DNA of 64,000 nucleotides from Saccharomycopsis phalli (GCA_020342235.1 CP073217.1:1054001-1118000), one strand, 5' to 3'; shown: positions 27,501 through 37,106, numbered from the stretch's first letter. The notes: a model not told the origin generated them from the sequence alone. Translations and numbers: made by a program.

Positions 27501-28352
27501 GAAAGATCTGTGAACTCATACAAGCTATGTTATTTATTGAGTAGATACTATTCTATGAGACAGTATTACTTTGAGGCTGGGGAAATCTTTTACAAGCTTG
27601 CTATTAGTAAGTTTGACTTGACATTGGATCAAAGAATTGAATATTTGGCCAAAGGCAAAGGCTTTGGAAACTGTGTTGAGCAGTTTAACTTGAGACAGCA
27701 GACTATTGAATTATTGAGCAATATTCAGAATAATTTGGATGTGAGCCGGATCCAATTGGAGTTGATCAACAAGATCCAGAATGATGAGTGTTTGACAAAT
27801 GAAATAAAGCAGGAAAATGTTGAATTATTGAACAAGAAGATATTGAGCATTAGTGAGTTGTACAATGAATTTGCCGAGCCCCTTAATTATTATGACTACT
27901 GCTTAATAATCTATCAGGAGAGTGATTACCGAAACATGGACGAAATATCCAAGAAGTGGGACTTGATTTTGGAGAATGGTGATGTGCTAAACACCATTAT
28001 TCAGTTGGGTAAGAGAATCAGTAGCTCTGAGTACTGTTTCCCTATTGCTATTTTGATTGAGAAAACCATTGATAAGATTGACAATGTGAAGGATGGAGTT
28101 ATTGTGGATACTTTCCTCAAGGCTGGGATTACGTTCAACAAGCTATACTTTAGTTTGAAAGAGCTCATTGAGGTCAATAGCAAGAGCAAAGATATTATTA
28201 ACCGGGAGATTGTTTACTTGATTAAGCAATGGTGGAAAAATGACCCGAGATTGAAGGAAGGTATCTCAGCTAGTGAGATTAATAGCTTGACCAGCTACAA
28301 TTTAAACAATGATCCGATAGAAAAGTTGTTAACATTAGGCAACGGCATATGA
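24564..28352 (+). CDS. NUP170: inner-ring nucleoporin Nup170/Nup157 (Nup155 family)
   Basis: The product is at least 1262 residues from the ATG at 24564. The N-terminal beta-propeller has the family segments DMTPIQLATRYVQGIL, VNGLGAFSTFEKVSFSDIP, LGLFEDLNRGWIISGNKLILW and SVKHLLLISTEYNIYLLAVS, and FFAGYGDGLNIWDLGYS. A long alpha-helical domain with the Nup155 C-terminal pattern (YYFEAGEIFYKLA, QRIEYLAKGKGFGNCV) follows. It is a scaffold of the nuclear pore inner ring. Codon use is AT-rich, unlike the left third of the window. A spliced 5' exon is possible: ATG at 24400 to 24511, intron 24512-24555 (GTAAGT, ATTAAC, TTAG), in frame, which would add 39 residues (37 full codons, one split codon and one more before the ATG). 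Nup170 and Nup157 cannot be separated by eye. Confidence 0.93.
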   Translation: MYFGATETVSSNRNAPVFRNNMIEPQNDKPIKYDVNTKILGLADMTPIQLATRYVQGILDHDRSTPILDGTTHLSNPVNYFYNKNVNGLGAFSTFEKVSFSDIPDKALEEIKGKENINLGLFEDLNRGWIISGNKLILWDYLNNNKYSVIDEIPNNILAVKLIKPKKDVFVESVKHLLLISTEYNIYLLAVSVTKDNELEIYNTELSVSVNSINANQFAVYEKTGQIFFAGYGDGLNIWDLGYSSEDKWFEKKCHKRCLTRSNLSYLLPVSVFGSEEFGSNETITSLSIDESRGILYSLSSKSVIRAYQIKNDGLEGPFVLKPSQILTDLRTTDCKAAKLLNKTLFNIVSLNIVTKMENDNLYLIAVTQGGCRIYLNGALYGGKVAALRLQNVKFPPSKLSISEILQQQQQPSLNRPTNLLGYQKESPILINTTDKSKIFSPGIFIASVNKKEQENEKLFVSVPDYGVLNYYHEYVENATFLESYGKVYDIKQLTPGFHATQTPKGYANFFATQYVNLPFHVAVLTNKGVEIFRLRNPDEIFISLNEFYLPFIERFGLQEACSTALSIICNDKYSEVDKTNAFNFFINLNFENKPVYEKPLLTTNTNNVENVKLSPRFYGIILLISRIFRDIWYKEVFEINAAKDNNNILLKSINIDKAQLIGYINTVIVLIKFFDDYGDRIPYYSSEVNNRGLSKDDEIAVNGENSGLKSIYLLLKIMKQGFSFLLILFDESLIVGVEEEKSGFKDTIKYVNLNIQQKLSKLKFIDLFNLSKETKDSIRDVFTCIINKNITKGISVDYLADNLQRYCSSFCSANDVIILRAFEHLRKAATIGNRDNDSKLQELEVSVSLFKKVGESLSIEDLKSAVSQMIGLNYYPDVLEFVLDITNKQEKDKRIEKYRLIFEILVEIDIKSIENYEASKKNNNVIIENNKLRDQSYNICFKYNDKLFQYEFYDWFVKQRLEEKLLEIETPFILPYLQERSVNSYKLCYLLSRYYSMRQYYFEAGEIFYKLAISKFDLTLDQRIEYLAKGKGFGNCVEQFNLRQQTIELLSNIQNNLDVSRIQLELINKIQNDECLTNEIKQENVELLNKKILSISELYNEFAEPLNYYDYCLIIYQESDYRNMDEISKKWDLILENGDVLNTIIQLGKRISSSEYCFPIAILIEKTIDKIDNVKDGVIVDTFLKAGITFNKLYFSLKELIEVNSKSKDIINREIVYLIKQWWKNDPRLKEGISASEINSLTSYNLNNDPIEKLLTLGNGI

Positions 28353-28487
28353 TTACAAGGTGCGATCTTTGTTCAAGGCTCTGGAATAATTATTTAGATT
28401 CTATAAAACGACATTTTGATGCAAACACCGTAGGCGCGTCTCACGTGACTTATATAGCATAAATTTGTTCTTTTCTCTACAGCATTA

Positions 28488-29114
28488 ATGTCTCAACCTC
28501 GTTGGATTCTACACTACAATGGGATCTCGGCCACTTTGTGGTTTGTGGTTCTTGTAAATACAATTGTCATTTCTCTCTCATATGGTCCGTCTCAATTGTT
28601 TAGTCATACCTCGGTGTTGTTGACCGTGATCCAATGCCTGGCTCTTGTGGAGGTGTACAACGCTGCAGTGGGAAATGTCAGGGCACCTGTTTTTACTACA
28701 GTCGCTCAGGTAGCTTCGCGTTTGTTGGTTGTTTTTGGAATCTTCACCTTGTTGCCGCAATCTCCGGCCAACAGCTCCATTGTCTATGTGTCGTTGTGTG
28801 TCGCGTGGTCAATCACCGAGGTTATTCGGTATACTTTCTATGCTGTGAACATTGAGTCTGGAGGCAAACCTCCGCAGATTTTGCTCTGGTTCCGGTACTC
28901 AACTTTCCTTTTGCTTTATCCAATGGGGATTTCTAGTGAGTGTTGGTTGGTCTACAATGCTTTGGACGAGGCTACCAAGGTAGTAGGAGTGTGGTACAAG
29001 TACTTTTTGATGGCAGTGTTGGTTGTATATATTCCAGGAACCTATATCTTGTTTGGCTACATGTTGAAGCAAAGAAAGAAGGTCTTGGGCAAGTCTCGAA
29101 AGAAGACGGAGTAG
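28488..29114 (+). CDS. PHS1: very-long-chain 3-hydroxyacyl-CoA dehydratase Phs1
   Basis: The product is 208 residues with about six membrane helices. It dehydrates 3-hydroxyacyl-CoA in the ER fatty-acid elongation cycle that feeds sphingolipids. Diagnostic patches: WSITEVIRYTFYAVN and LLLYPMGISSECWLVYNAL, where Tyr144 and Glu151 are at the positions of the catalytic Tyr/Glu pair (seven apart, as in yeast Y149/E156). A basic C-terminal tail (KQRKKVLGKSRKK) fits ER retention. Length matches the family (217 in S. cerevisiae). Confidence 0.96.
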   Translation: MSQPRWILHYNGISATLWFVVLVNTIVISLSYGPSQLFSHTSVLLTVIQCLALVEVYNAAVGNVRAPVFTTVAQVASRLLVVFGIFTLLPQSPANSSIVYVSLCVAWSITEVIRYTFYAVNIESGGKPPQILLWFRYSTFLLLYPMGISSECWLVYNALDEATKVVGVWYKYFLMAVLVVYIPGTYILFGYMLKQRKKVLGKSRKKTE

Positions 29115-29161
29115 GCTCTGTATATTTGCCCCCAAATATATTATGGAATGTCCTGTACTGG

Positions 29162-29388
29162 TTATTTGCGAATCAGAGTCATGACGCATTTTTTGAATGC
29201 AGCAAATTCAGCAGCACATGCGTCCTTGTTAATGTTCTGGTAGGTAGCCAATATACACGCTCCATAAGCTTGGCTCTGTTGGTTAGTATGCTTATTTTTT
29301 TTTTTTTCTCTCTTTGTAACCTACATACCAAAGTGGCACATGAAGCTGTCGCTGCAAATAATTTGTCAAGCGGTTTTCTTCCAGGCAT
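29162..29388 (-). CDS. twin-CX9C mitochondrial protein, NDUFAF8-like, spliced
   Basis: This small gene is visible only after splicing. Exon 1 is 29388-29329 (20 codons), the intron 29328-29276 is 53 bases (GTATGT, TACTAAC, CAACAG), and exon 2 is 29275-29162. The 57-residue product starts MPGRKPLDKLFAATAS, then has C-ATLSQAYGA-C and, 12 residues later, C-AAEFAAFKK-C: two CX9C pairs, the CHCH fold imported by Mia40. The wording AYGACI and DACAAEF is close to human NDUFAF8 (C17orf89), a complex I assembly factor working with NDUFAF5. Phase-0 splice, consensus sites and a perfect cysteine framework that spans the junction support it. Complex I function is inferred from the family. Convergent with PHS1, 47 bases between stops. 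One CTG codon (L/S ambiguous). Confidence 0.75.
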
Positions 29389-29723
29389 TGGTCTGAGTGG
29401 TGAGGGTCGACATTTGGAGATAGGCACGGGTGCGTTACCCGGCCATGTCCCACATGGGTCTGATCCCAGGTCATCTCATCTAATCTCTACGCCATCTCTT
29501 GTTGATTAGTTATCGAGGAAGAATAAGCTACATTGTTTGAAGTTTTCAAGATATTGATATACCAGTTGGTAAGTAGTGCGAGGGATGCTATCATTGTGTG
29601 GATCCAGAACAATCAGTGGTTTTATTGTTTGTTGGGATTCGGGCACACCCTGATTTGCCTTTGTGGAAATGGACACTAACGAGTTTTAGATATAGAGGAA
29701 GCATTTGAAAGGAATATTTCATT

Positions 29724-30155
29724 ATGAGATCACAATTTAAAGACGAGCATTCTCTTGGTAAGTACAAGTGCATGGGTGGATTCTCTGTGTTCCCGTACCC
29801 CCTGACTAACGATTTAGAAAAGAGAAAGGTTGAGGCCATGCGAATTCTCAAAAAGTTCCCAGACCGGATCCCGGTTATTTGCGAGAAGGTCGACAAGTCC
29901 GACATCCAAGAGATTGATAAGCGGAAGTACTTGGTTCCGTCGGACTTGACGGTGGGCCAGTTTGTTTATGTCATCAGAAAGCGCATCCAGTTGCCTCCGG
30001 AGAAGGCGATTTTCATCTTCATCAAGGATATCTTGCCACCGACTGCGGCGTTGATGTCGTCGGTCTACGAGGAGCACAAGGATGAGGATGGGTTTTTGTA
30101 TGTGTTGTATTCCGGCGAGAATACCTTTGGCGACGTATTAGAGGAGGAGTTATAA
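29724..30155 (+). CDS. ATG8: autophagy ubiquitin-like protein Atg8, spliced
   Basis: Exon 1 is 29724-29757, intron 29758-29817 (60 bases: GTAAGT, GACTAAC, TTTAG), exon 2 29818-30155. Splicing gives 123 residues beginning [18 protein letters not shown], the expected N-terminus (family pattern with FEKRKAEA); read unspliced, a 20-residue insert separates HSL from KRK. The rest is nearly invariant: [53 protein letters not shown]. The lipid-conjugated Gly116 ends GENTFG and is followed by seven residues (DVLEEEL) to be removed by Atg4. It conjugates to phosphatidylethanolamine on autophagosomes. The intron is a multiple of three without stop, so retention would still give an open frame. Confidence 0.97.
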   Translation: MRSQFKDEHSLGKYKCMGGFSVFPYPLTNDLEKRKVEAMRILKKFPDRIPVICEKVDKSDIQEIDKRKYLVPSDLTVGQFVYVIRKRIQLPPEKAIFIFIKDILPPTAALMSSVYEEHKDEDGFLYVLYSGENTFGDVLEEEL

Positions 30156-30336
30156 ACGTGTGAATGGGGTTTATTATTATTTTTTTTTGTTATATATTTG
30201 AATGAAAAGCCTAGCGCAGCACTGTAGCGTACCCGGATTAATGTGGTAATTATGTATATAAAATGTATGGACTCGAACTGAACATGATGCGGAACCGTTT
30301 CAATGCCGGGGTTCCAACGGCACAACGAGAACCGAC

Positions 30337-31614
30337 TCACTGTCTGACTCTGTCCCTGAACAAGTCGTCATCGTCCTCCGAGTCGAATGTGGAATCCGCG
30401 TTGCTGGCCGACTTGATGTGGTTTGGAAACGAGTGTTTTGGGTCCAAAGTGTTGGACGTTCGCACACTTGCGTCATCGGGGTTCATGATGCGCAATCCCG
30501 GTCCCAGGAGTTTCGACTCGGGGGCAATGGACCGGTCGTCCTTGTCGTCCGGCACGGTTTCCTTTTGCGGCAGTTTCGGCACGATCCCCAATCCGTCGAC
30601 GGCGTTTGGGTCTTCGAATTTGAACCGCGACGACGGGTTCCGCGAGAACCCTTCTGTGGTTGAGCTGTTGTTGCCGTCTCCCGTGGATCCAATGATTGGG
30701 ATTTCGGAGATGTCGCCATCCTCGGGATTGTCCATGCTGCTGAACCGGCGCTTGTCCGGGTGTCTGCCGGAGTAATTGTTGGCGACCACCGTGGCGGCGA
30801 TTGCAGCATTCTGCTCCTTCTTTTCGGCCGAGCTCTTTTTCCGCTGGCGCCAGATGTAGAAAAGCACGGCAAAGAAGAACGCAACTGCAGCGACTACGCC
30901 AACGACAATGCCGCCAATGGCGCCGCCAGAGATGCTGCTACTCTTGTTGTTGGCGCTGGCAGACGCCGGCGCGCTGCTAGACAGCGCCGCAGGAAGCGTC
31001 TGCGTCACGATGACGTCGGCAAAACTGGCAGTGGTCTTGAACGTGACCGCCGACGTGATCGTGCGGCCGCCGTCGGTGTTGATGGAAATCGACGTCGATT
31101 CCAACGTCGAGGGCGTCGCGAGAAGCGACGAGGATGTCACTGTGCTTGCGCGGATCGACGATGCAGTAGCAGGAGCAGTGGATGTGGAGTCGGTGGATGA
31201 ATCTGTGGCCGACGAAGATGATGCTGCTCCGGAGGATGAGGATGAAGATGAAGATGAAGATGAAGATGAAGATGAAGCTCCTGAGGAAGCTCCTGAGGCG
31301 CCAGGTGCGGTTGAGTCAAAGTACACGTTATAAAACCCCGATCCGCCGCACTTCTCAAGAGGGTATCCGTCACAGGTGATGGAACACAGCGACAGCGGAG
31401 CCAGGTTGCCCAGCAAACTATTGGCGCATAGACAGGTGTCACCATTTGTCAAGGCGGCATATGCGAAACCGGCACACTTGTTTGTGCAAAACCCTGACGA
31501 CTGGAACTGGTACTGAGAGCCCGATCCAGAAATTGCGCTGCTAGGGTAGCAGCCTATGCTGGTAAAAGCCGCCTTGCAACAGCCAAGAAACAAAAATAAT
31601 AGCAAGCTGTCCAT
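30337..31614 (-). CDS. WSC-domain cell-wall stress sensor
   Basis: The product is 425 residues. Signal peptide MDSLLLFLFLGCCKA; a WSC domain with eight cysteines (residues ~18-100: GCYPSSAISG, GFCTNKCAGFAYAAL, DTCLCANS, CDGYPLEKCGG); a Ser/Thr-rich stalk with a poly-Ser run, expected to be O-mannosylated and rigid; one membrane helix (AIGGIVVGVVAAVAFFFAVLFYI) followed by RQRKK; and a cytosolic tail of ~170 residues with FRDRVRQ at the end. This is the layout of Wsc1-4/Slg1, which sense wall tension and signal through Rom2-Rho1-Pkc1. Which WSC member cannot be told. The poly-Ser tract is encoded by a hexanucleotide microsatellite. Confidence 0.93.
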   Translation of the reverse strand: MDSLLLFLFLGCCKAAFTSIGCYPSSAISGSGSQYQFQSSGFCTNKCAGFAYAALTNGDTCLCANSLLGNLAPLSLCSITCDGYPLEKCGGSGFYNVYFDSTAPGASGASSGASSSSSSSSSSSSSSSGAASSSSATDSSTDSTSTAPATASSIRASTVTSSSLLATPSTLESTSISINTDGGRTITSAVTFKTTASFADVIVTQTLPAALSSSAPASASANNKSSSISGGAIGGIVVGVVAAVAFFFAVLFYIWRQRKKSSAEKKEQNAAIAATVVANNYSGRHPDKRRFSSMDNPEDGDISEIPIIGSTGDGNNSSTTEGFSRNPSSRFKFEDPNAVDGLGIVPKLPQKETVPDDKDDRSIAPESKLLGPGLRIMNPDDASVRTSNTLDPKHSFPNHIKSASNADSTFDSEDDDDLFRDRVRQ

Positions 31615-32400
31615 GGTTTGTCCAGCAAGATGTTGATGCAGCCAGGTTGCTATACTAGTCGCTAGGGATCTTGTAGCAAGAAATCAAAAAATGCAGTAGC
31701 AAAAACCAAGACAAGGAAAATAGCCGGTATTGTCAAAATTCTATCAAATTTTCGTAGAGTGTCAGTTTCTTTTTCCAGTCAAAAAGGAGACATCACGTGC
31801 TGCTGCTGCGTGCGCGTCAGGGAGAATTGGGAATGTATATAGGCTCAATGGGGAAATCTGCCTTTTTAAATTGTGGCGTTATTCAAACCCTGGCTGGAGT
31901 ATATTAAATAGTATTTCACCACTACAATTGACAGTCGTCCACTCAGCGCATTACCGCTAATTTTAGTAGCCACATTGTTTGTTTCATGTTAAACTAGCAT
32001 TGCCTTACAGGCCGATTCAAAACTCGGCTACACCTTACTATTGTTTGACCTCGGTACATGCCTTGTCTTTGGCAATTCTATTGGCAATGTCCATTCATCT
32101 CCATTGCATGACTATTCCATCTCACAGCTCATCTATCGTCGCCGCAATTTCATCTGCATTACTTTTCCACTCACTCTTGTCCAGTCTTGACAGTCTACTT
32201 CATTCAGTCTTTACTCCACTCATTCAGTCTACTCATCCAGTTTTACAACTCCACTCATTCAGTCTACTCATCCAGTTTTACAACTCCACTCATTCAGTCT
32301 ACTCATCCAGTTTTACAACCCCACTTCTTTCGCTACACCCGTCTATAATACATTCTATTGTTCCATCCCATTTTCATAGTCACATTTACCCTGAACCTGC
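31615..32400. other. intergenic region with a 35-bp minisatellite
   Basis: About 790 bases upstream of the WSC gene and downstream of the SLX8-like gene. It includes a CACGTG near 31795 and pyrimidine-rich sequence. A plus-strand frame runs through it but is repeat-driven and overlaps the SLX8-like gene antisense. No gene seen. Confidence 0.6.
32221..32325. repeat. 35-bp minisatellite, three copies
   Basis: Units starting CATTCAGTCTACTCATCCAG begin at 32221, 32256 and 32291. The first two are identical and the third differs near its end. Shorter related pieces (CACTCATTCAGTC) occur just upstream. The array ends 76 bases from the stop of the SLX8-like gene. Confidence 0.95.
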
Positions 32401-33090
32401 TCACCCTCCACTATTCTCCATCTCATCTGCCCTTATATTAACCTTGAATTTCAAGGCAACCGCTTCCTTCAATCCATGCTGTCTCCGGCACAATGGACAC
32501 GGCGCCGTGGTCTTCTTACCCGTAGAATGACTAAATGCCTTGAACATACATTCAAAACAAAAACAGTGGCCACATGCCAATGCAACCGTCCGCTCGGGAC
32601 TCTCAAAACAAATGGGGCACTCGTACATTTGGAATGCCTTGGTTTGTGACGACGCCTTCATCTCCGAGTCAATAATCTGCGTCGCCGACGGCTCGTCCGT
32701 CGTATCGATATCCGGTATATCTTCATCGGACGAATATATCACAATCACATCATCCTGTCTACCTTCCTTTCTATTTTCTGGGCTCTCCCTCCTACTTGTT
32801 TGGCTCTCCCTCCTACTTGTTCGACTCTCCTTCCTACTTGTTCGACTCTCCCTCCTACTGGTCCGACCCTCCCTCCTACTTGTTCGACCCTCCTTCCTTC
32901 GGCCCATCGGATCCGACTTTGTAGTTGCCGCCTTATCGTCCCTTCTCCTCGTCTTAATCAACTCCACAATACTATCATCCACAAGATTTTCGTCAAGCTC
33001 AACCTCCACAATAGACTCCTTGTGATGTCTCTTGCTTAAATCTCCCCCTGTTTCGCTCCTTCTCCGCTTCCTACCACCTATTGCTGACAT
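32401..33090 (-). CDS. SLX8: Slx8-like RING E3, probable SUMO-targeted ubiquitin ligase
   Basis: The product is 229 residues. The C-terminal C3HC4 RING has CPIC, CGHCFCFEC and CPLC zinc ligands, and the wording YECPICFESPERTVALACGHCFCFECMFKAF and LCRRQHGLKEAVALKFK is close to Slx8. Upstream, two hydrophobic/acidic patches, SIVEVELDE and DVIVIYSSDED, look like SUMO-interacting motifs. Together these suggest a SUMO-targeted ubiquitin ligase for sumoylated nuclear and DNA-repair proteins; partner Slx5 is not in the window. Between the patches sits a basic heptad repeat (RTSRRES, about five copies) not expected for the family. Activity is inferred from the motifs. Confidence 0.8.
   Translation of the reverse strand: MSAIGGRKRRRSETGGDLSKRHHKESIVEVELDENLVDDSIVELIKTRRRDDKAATTKSDPMGRRKEGRTSRREGRTSRRESRTSRKESRTSRRESQTSRRESPENRKEGRQDDVIVIYSSDEDIPDIDTTDEPSATQIIDSEMKASSQTKAFQMYECPICFESPERTVALACGHCFCFECMFKAFSHSTGKKTTAPCPLCRRQHGLKEAVALKFKVNIRADEMENSGG
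32783..32887 (-). repeat. 21-bp in-frame tandem repeat in the SLX8-like gene
   Basis: Five 21-bp units begin at 32783, 32804, 32825, 32846 and 32867 (plus strand CTCTCCCTCCTACTTGTTCG), with a diverged sixth. They encode variants of the heptad RTSRRES, alternating Arg and Ser, just before the second SIM-like motif. Confidence 0.92.
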
Positions 33091-33311
33091 GTTAAACCTT
33101 GTTCTTCTGTTTCTGGCTCACAGTACTAAACAACCTACCAAATTATAAATTTAAATCAGTAGAAATCAATCAATCAACAAAAATTAAATAGTTTTCCCAA
33201 CTCAAATCTTGTTTACGTAGCAGTCCTTTAACAAATTTGCCCCTGCCAGTTACATGTAATCACTTACAAGAACAATTACTGCATCTGCTCAACCATCTTC
33301 CATGTGCAATG

Positions 33312-33317
33312 CACGTG
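33312..33317. promoter_or_regulatory. CACGTG (Cbf1-type) site upstream of RPL23
   Basis: A palindromic CACGTG lies 125 bases before the RPL23 ATG in the 351-base gap 33091-33441. In CTG-clade yeasts Cbf1, together with Tbf1, binds many ribosomal-protein promoters, so this is a likely functional site. I see no clear Tbf1 site beside it. Confidence 0.4.
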
Positions 33318-33441
33318 CGTGACAACGGGTCTACACGAATATTGCCAGTCACTTTTCAACCTTCGCGCCAGGGCTCATACCGTGAAAATACAGTACTGCC
33401 TAAGTTTTGCAAAATTATATTCACTACCATAATTAATTGAA

Positions 33442-34119
33442 ATGTCTGGTTCAGGTGCTTCAGGTAACAAATTCCGTATTTCTGTATGTACTTATTGGTT
33501 TAAATGAATAGAGGCAGTGAATTTATATGGGAGAAATAATCAGTGTTTTCAATCGTGTTTCGAGACTATTATAATAGCATCAACAAGTCTACCTGGATAT
33601 GTTAAAAGGCCAGCACAATATCGAAATAAAGTATCATTTGAAATTGATTTGGATAATAAACGAATTTGTCGAGAAAAACTTTTGAAAGCCATTTGTCATT
33701 GAACGATCTGCATCATCTCATGTCTTGATTTCTTTACTAACTATTAGCTCGGTTTACCAGTTGGTGCTGTGTTGAATTGCTGCGATAACTCCGGTGCTAA
33801 AAACTTGTATGTTATTGCCGTCAAGGGAGCAGGTGCTAGATTGAATAGATTGCCAGCTGCCTCTTTGGGAGACATGGTTATCGCTACCGTCAAGAAGGGT
33901 AAGCCAGAATTGAGAAAGAAGGTTTTGCAAGCCATTGTTGTTAGACAATCTAAGCCATGGAGAAGAAAGGATGGTGTCTACTTGTATTTTGAAGACAATG
34001 CCGGTGTTATTGTCAATCCAAAGGGTGAAATGAAGGGTTCTGCTATTACTGGACCAGTTGGTAAAGAATGTGCTGATTTGTGGCCAAGAATTGCTTCTAA
34101 CTCTGGTGTCGTTGTTTAG
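33442..34119 (+). CDS. RPL23: ribosomal protein L23 (uL14), spliced
   Basis: Exon 1 is 33442-33483 (14 codons, [14 protein letters not shown]), intron 33484-33747 (264 bases: GTATGT, TACTAAC, TTAG), exon 2 33748-34119. The product has 137 residues, exactly the family length, starting exon 2 with [25 protein letters not shown]. It is a universal large-subunit protein near the tRNA and GTPase-factor binding face. Splicing restores the conserved N-terminus. Codon use is highly biased (GGT, AAG, TTG), as expected for strong expression. Confidence 0.99.
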
Positions 34120-34279
34120 ATAGCTAATTTGTAATTTAATGAACATCCATTCTATGTTAGGCGGTAGATTTTATCTGTAAAGATTGCTCCTTTTGTTAAA
34201 TTGCGTGTTTTTGATCGAGGTGTGTGTGTCTTGGGCTCTCTACTAACCCGTACTTGTATGCAAAAATAACTTCAAGGTA

Positions 34280-35788
34280 ATGCGGTTTATTAGGTCTGTA
34301 TCTCAGCTCACAAAGGGAAGACTCAAGTGTGGGTTGGAAGTGCATTGCCAATTAAAAACAAACAAGAAGCTCTTTTCACTCAGTGATCACTCATTTAATG
34401 AGCCACCTAATAGCAGAGTGAGCTTTTTTGACAATGGGTTACCAGGTACCCAACCGAAGTTAAATCCCGAGGTAGTGCTATTGGCGATTATTACCGGATT
34501 GGCCTTTGACAGCAAGATAAATTTGACCTCCAGCTTTGACCGGAAACATTATTTTTACGGTGACCAGCCTTTGGGATACCAACTTACGCAACGGTACTTC
34601 CCTGTATGTAGTGGAGGCCAGATCAAGTTGACAAAGAAATTCGATAACGTGGACGACAAAATCATAACCCTTGACCAGATCCAGATTGAGCAGGACACAG
34701 GTAAGTCGGTGTATGTCGACGAGCAGACTGCCTTGGTTGGGGGTGGATATAGTAAGATTGATCTCAATCGGGCCAATGTTCCGTTGTTGGAAATTGTGAC
34801 GAATCCAGACTTTGAGAGCATCTCTGAGGTAAAGGCATTTGTCAAGAAGGTCCAGTCAGTCCTTAAGCACTTGAATGTAACCACTGGGGAATTGGAAACT
34901 GGTGCCATGAGAGTCGATGTGAATGTCAGTGTGGATGACGGCCAGCGGGTGGAGATCAAGAATTTATCGTCCACCAGTGCGATTTCTGGGGCAATCAAGT
35001 ACGAATATAGCCGACAGAAGACTGTGTTGGAATCGGGAGGCCAAATCTTCCAAGAGACCCGAGGCTGGGATGGAAAGCAGACGATTCGTAGCCGGAATAA
35101 AGAGTCTGGTGTCGACTACCGATACATGCCTGATCCTGAGTTGCCTTTTGTTCTTCTAACCGAGCAGTTGATTGAAAAAGTGAAGGAGGAGCATGTCAGC
35201 GAGTTCCCGGAGGATATCATGGAGTCTCTTATTTCTGCACCGTACAATTTGCGGGTGAAGGACGCCAAGCTACTAGTCGGCGACACTTATCCAGGTTTGT
35301 TGGAGTATTATTACCGGGTATTTAAGAATACCGTGACCAAACATGGAGTGGCTGCTAAGATCCCGGGGAATTTTATTCTACACGAGCTATTGGGCCAATT
35401 GACTAAGCTTCATGTTCAGTTTCTGCCGGAAATTGTGAGTGTAGGTGAATTGACGGATTTGATTGAGGCGATTCACGTTGACAAAACGATCACCAATGCC
35501 AGTGGGAAGTTGCTATTGGAATATTTAGTGAGCAATCACGACCACAAAAGCAGTGTCGCGAATTTGATTCGGGAGTTTGAACTTGAGGTGCCACAAGTGC
35601 TGGAGTCTGAGATTGCGGGGCTCTGCACCGAGATTGCCGCTAAGTATCCCGAAATAGTGGAAAATTTACAAAAGGGCAAGAAGATGAACTCGCTACAGTA
35701 CTTGGTGGGGCAGGCAATGAGAGAGTCGCAGGGGAAAATAAAGGCCAGTGTGTTTGAAGACGAGTTCAAAAAGATAATTAGCCAGTAA
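34280..35788 (+). CDS. PET112: mitochondrial glutamyl-tRNA(Gln) amidotransferase subunit B
   Basis: The product is 502 residues. It carries the GatB hallmarks CGLEVHCQLKT, LPGTQPKLN, IQIEQDTGKS, DLNRANVPLLEIVTNPDF, LKHLNVTTGELETGAMRVDVNVS, RNKESGVDYRYMPDPELP, and a C-terminal Yqey-like tail (SVANLIREFELEV...LQYLVGQAMRESQGK). Together with GatA (Her2) and GatF it makes Gln-tRNA(Gln) in mitochondria by transamidation. A short basic N-terminus (MRFIRSVSQLTKGRLK) serves as presequence. It lies 107 bases before MAP2. Confidence 0.97.
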   Translation: MRFIRSVSQLTKGRLKCGLEVHCQLKTNKKLFSLSDHSFNEPPNSRVSFFDNGLPGTQPKLNPEVVLLAIITGLAFDSKINLTSSFDRKHYFYGDQPLGYQLTQRYFPVCSGGQIKLTKKFDNVDDKIITLDQIQIEQDTGKSVYVDEQTALVGGGYSKIDLNRANVPLLEIVTNPDFESISEVKAFVKKVQSVLKHLNVTTGELETGAMRVDVNVSVDDGQRVEIKNLSSTSAISGAIKYEYSRQKTVLESGGQIFQETRGWDGKQTIRSRNKESGVDYRYMPDPELPFVLLTEQLIEKVKEEHVSEFPEDIMESLISAPYNLRVKDAKLLVGDTYPGLLEYYYRVFKNTVTKHGVAAKIPGNFILHELLGQLTKLHVQFLPEIVSVGELTDLIEAIHVDKTITNASGKLLLEYLVSNHDHKSSVANLIREFELEVPQVLESEIAGLCTEIAAKYPEIVENLQKGKKMNSLQYLVGQAMRESQGKIKASVFEDEFKKIISQ

Positions 35789-35819
35789 GTTTGTATGTAC
35801 ACCTGAACGAATAATGTAG

Positions 35820-37106
<1,287 letters not shown>

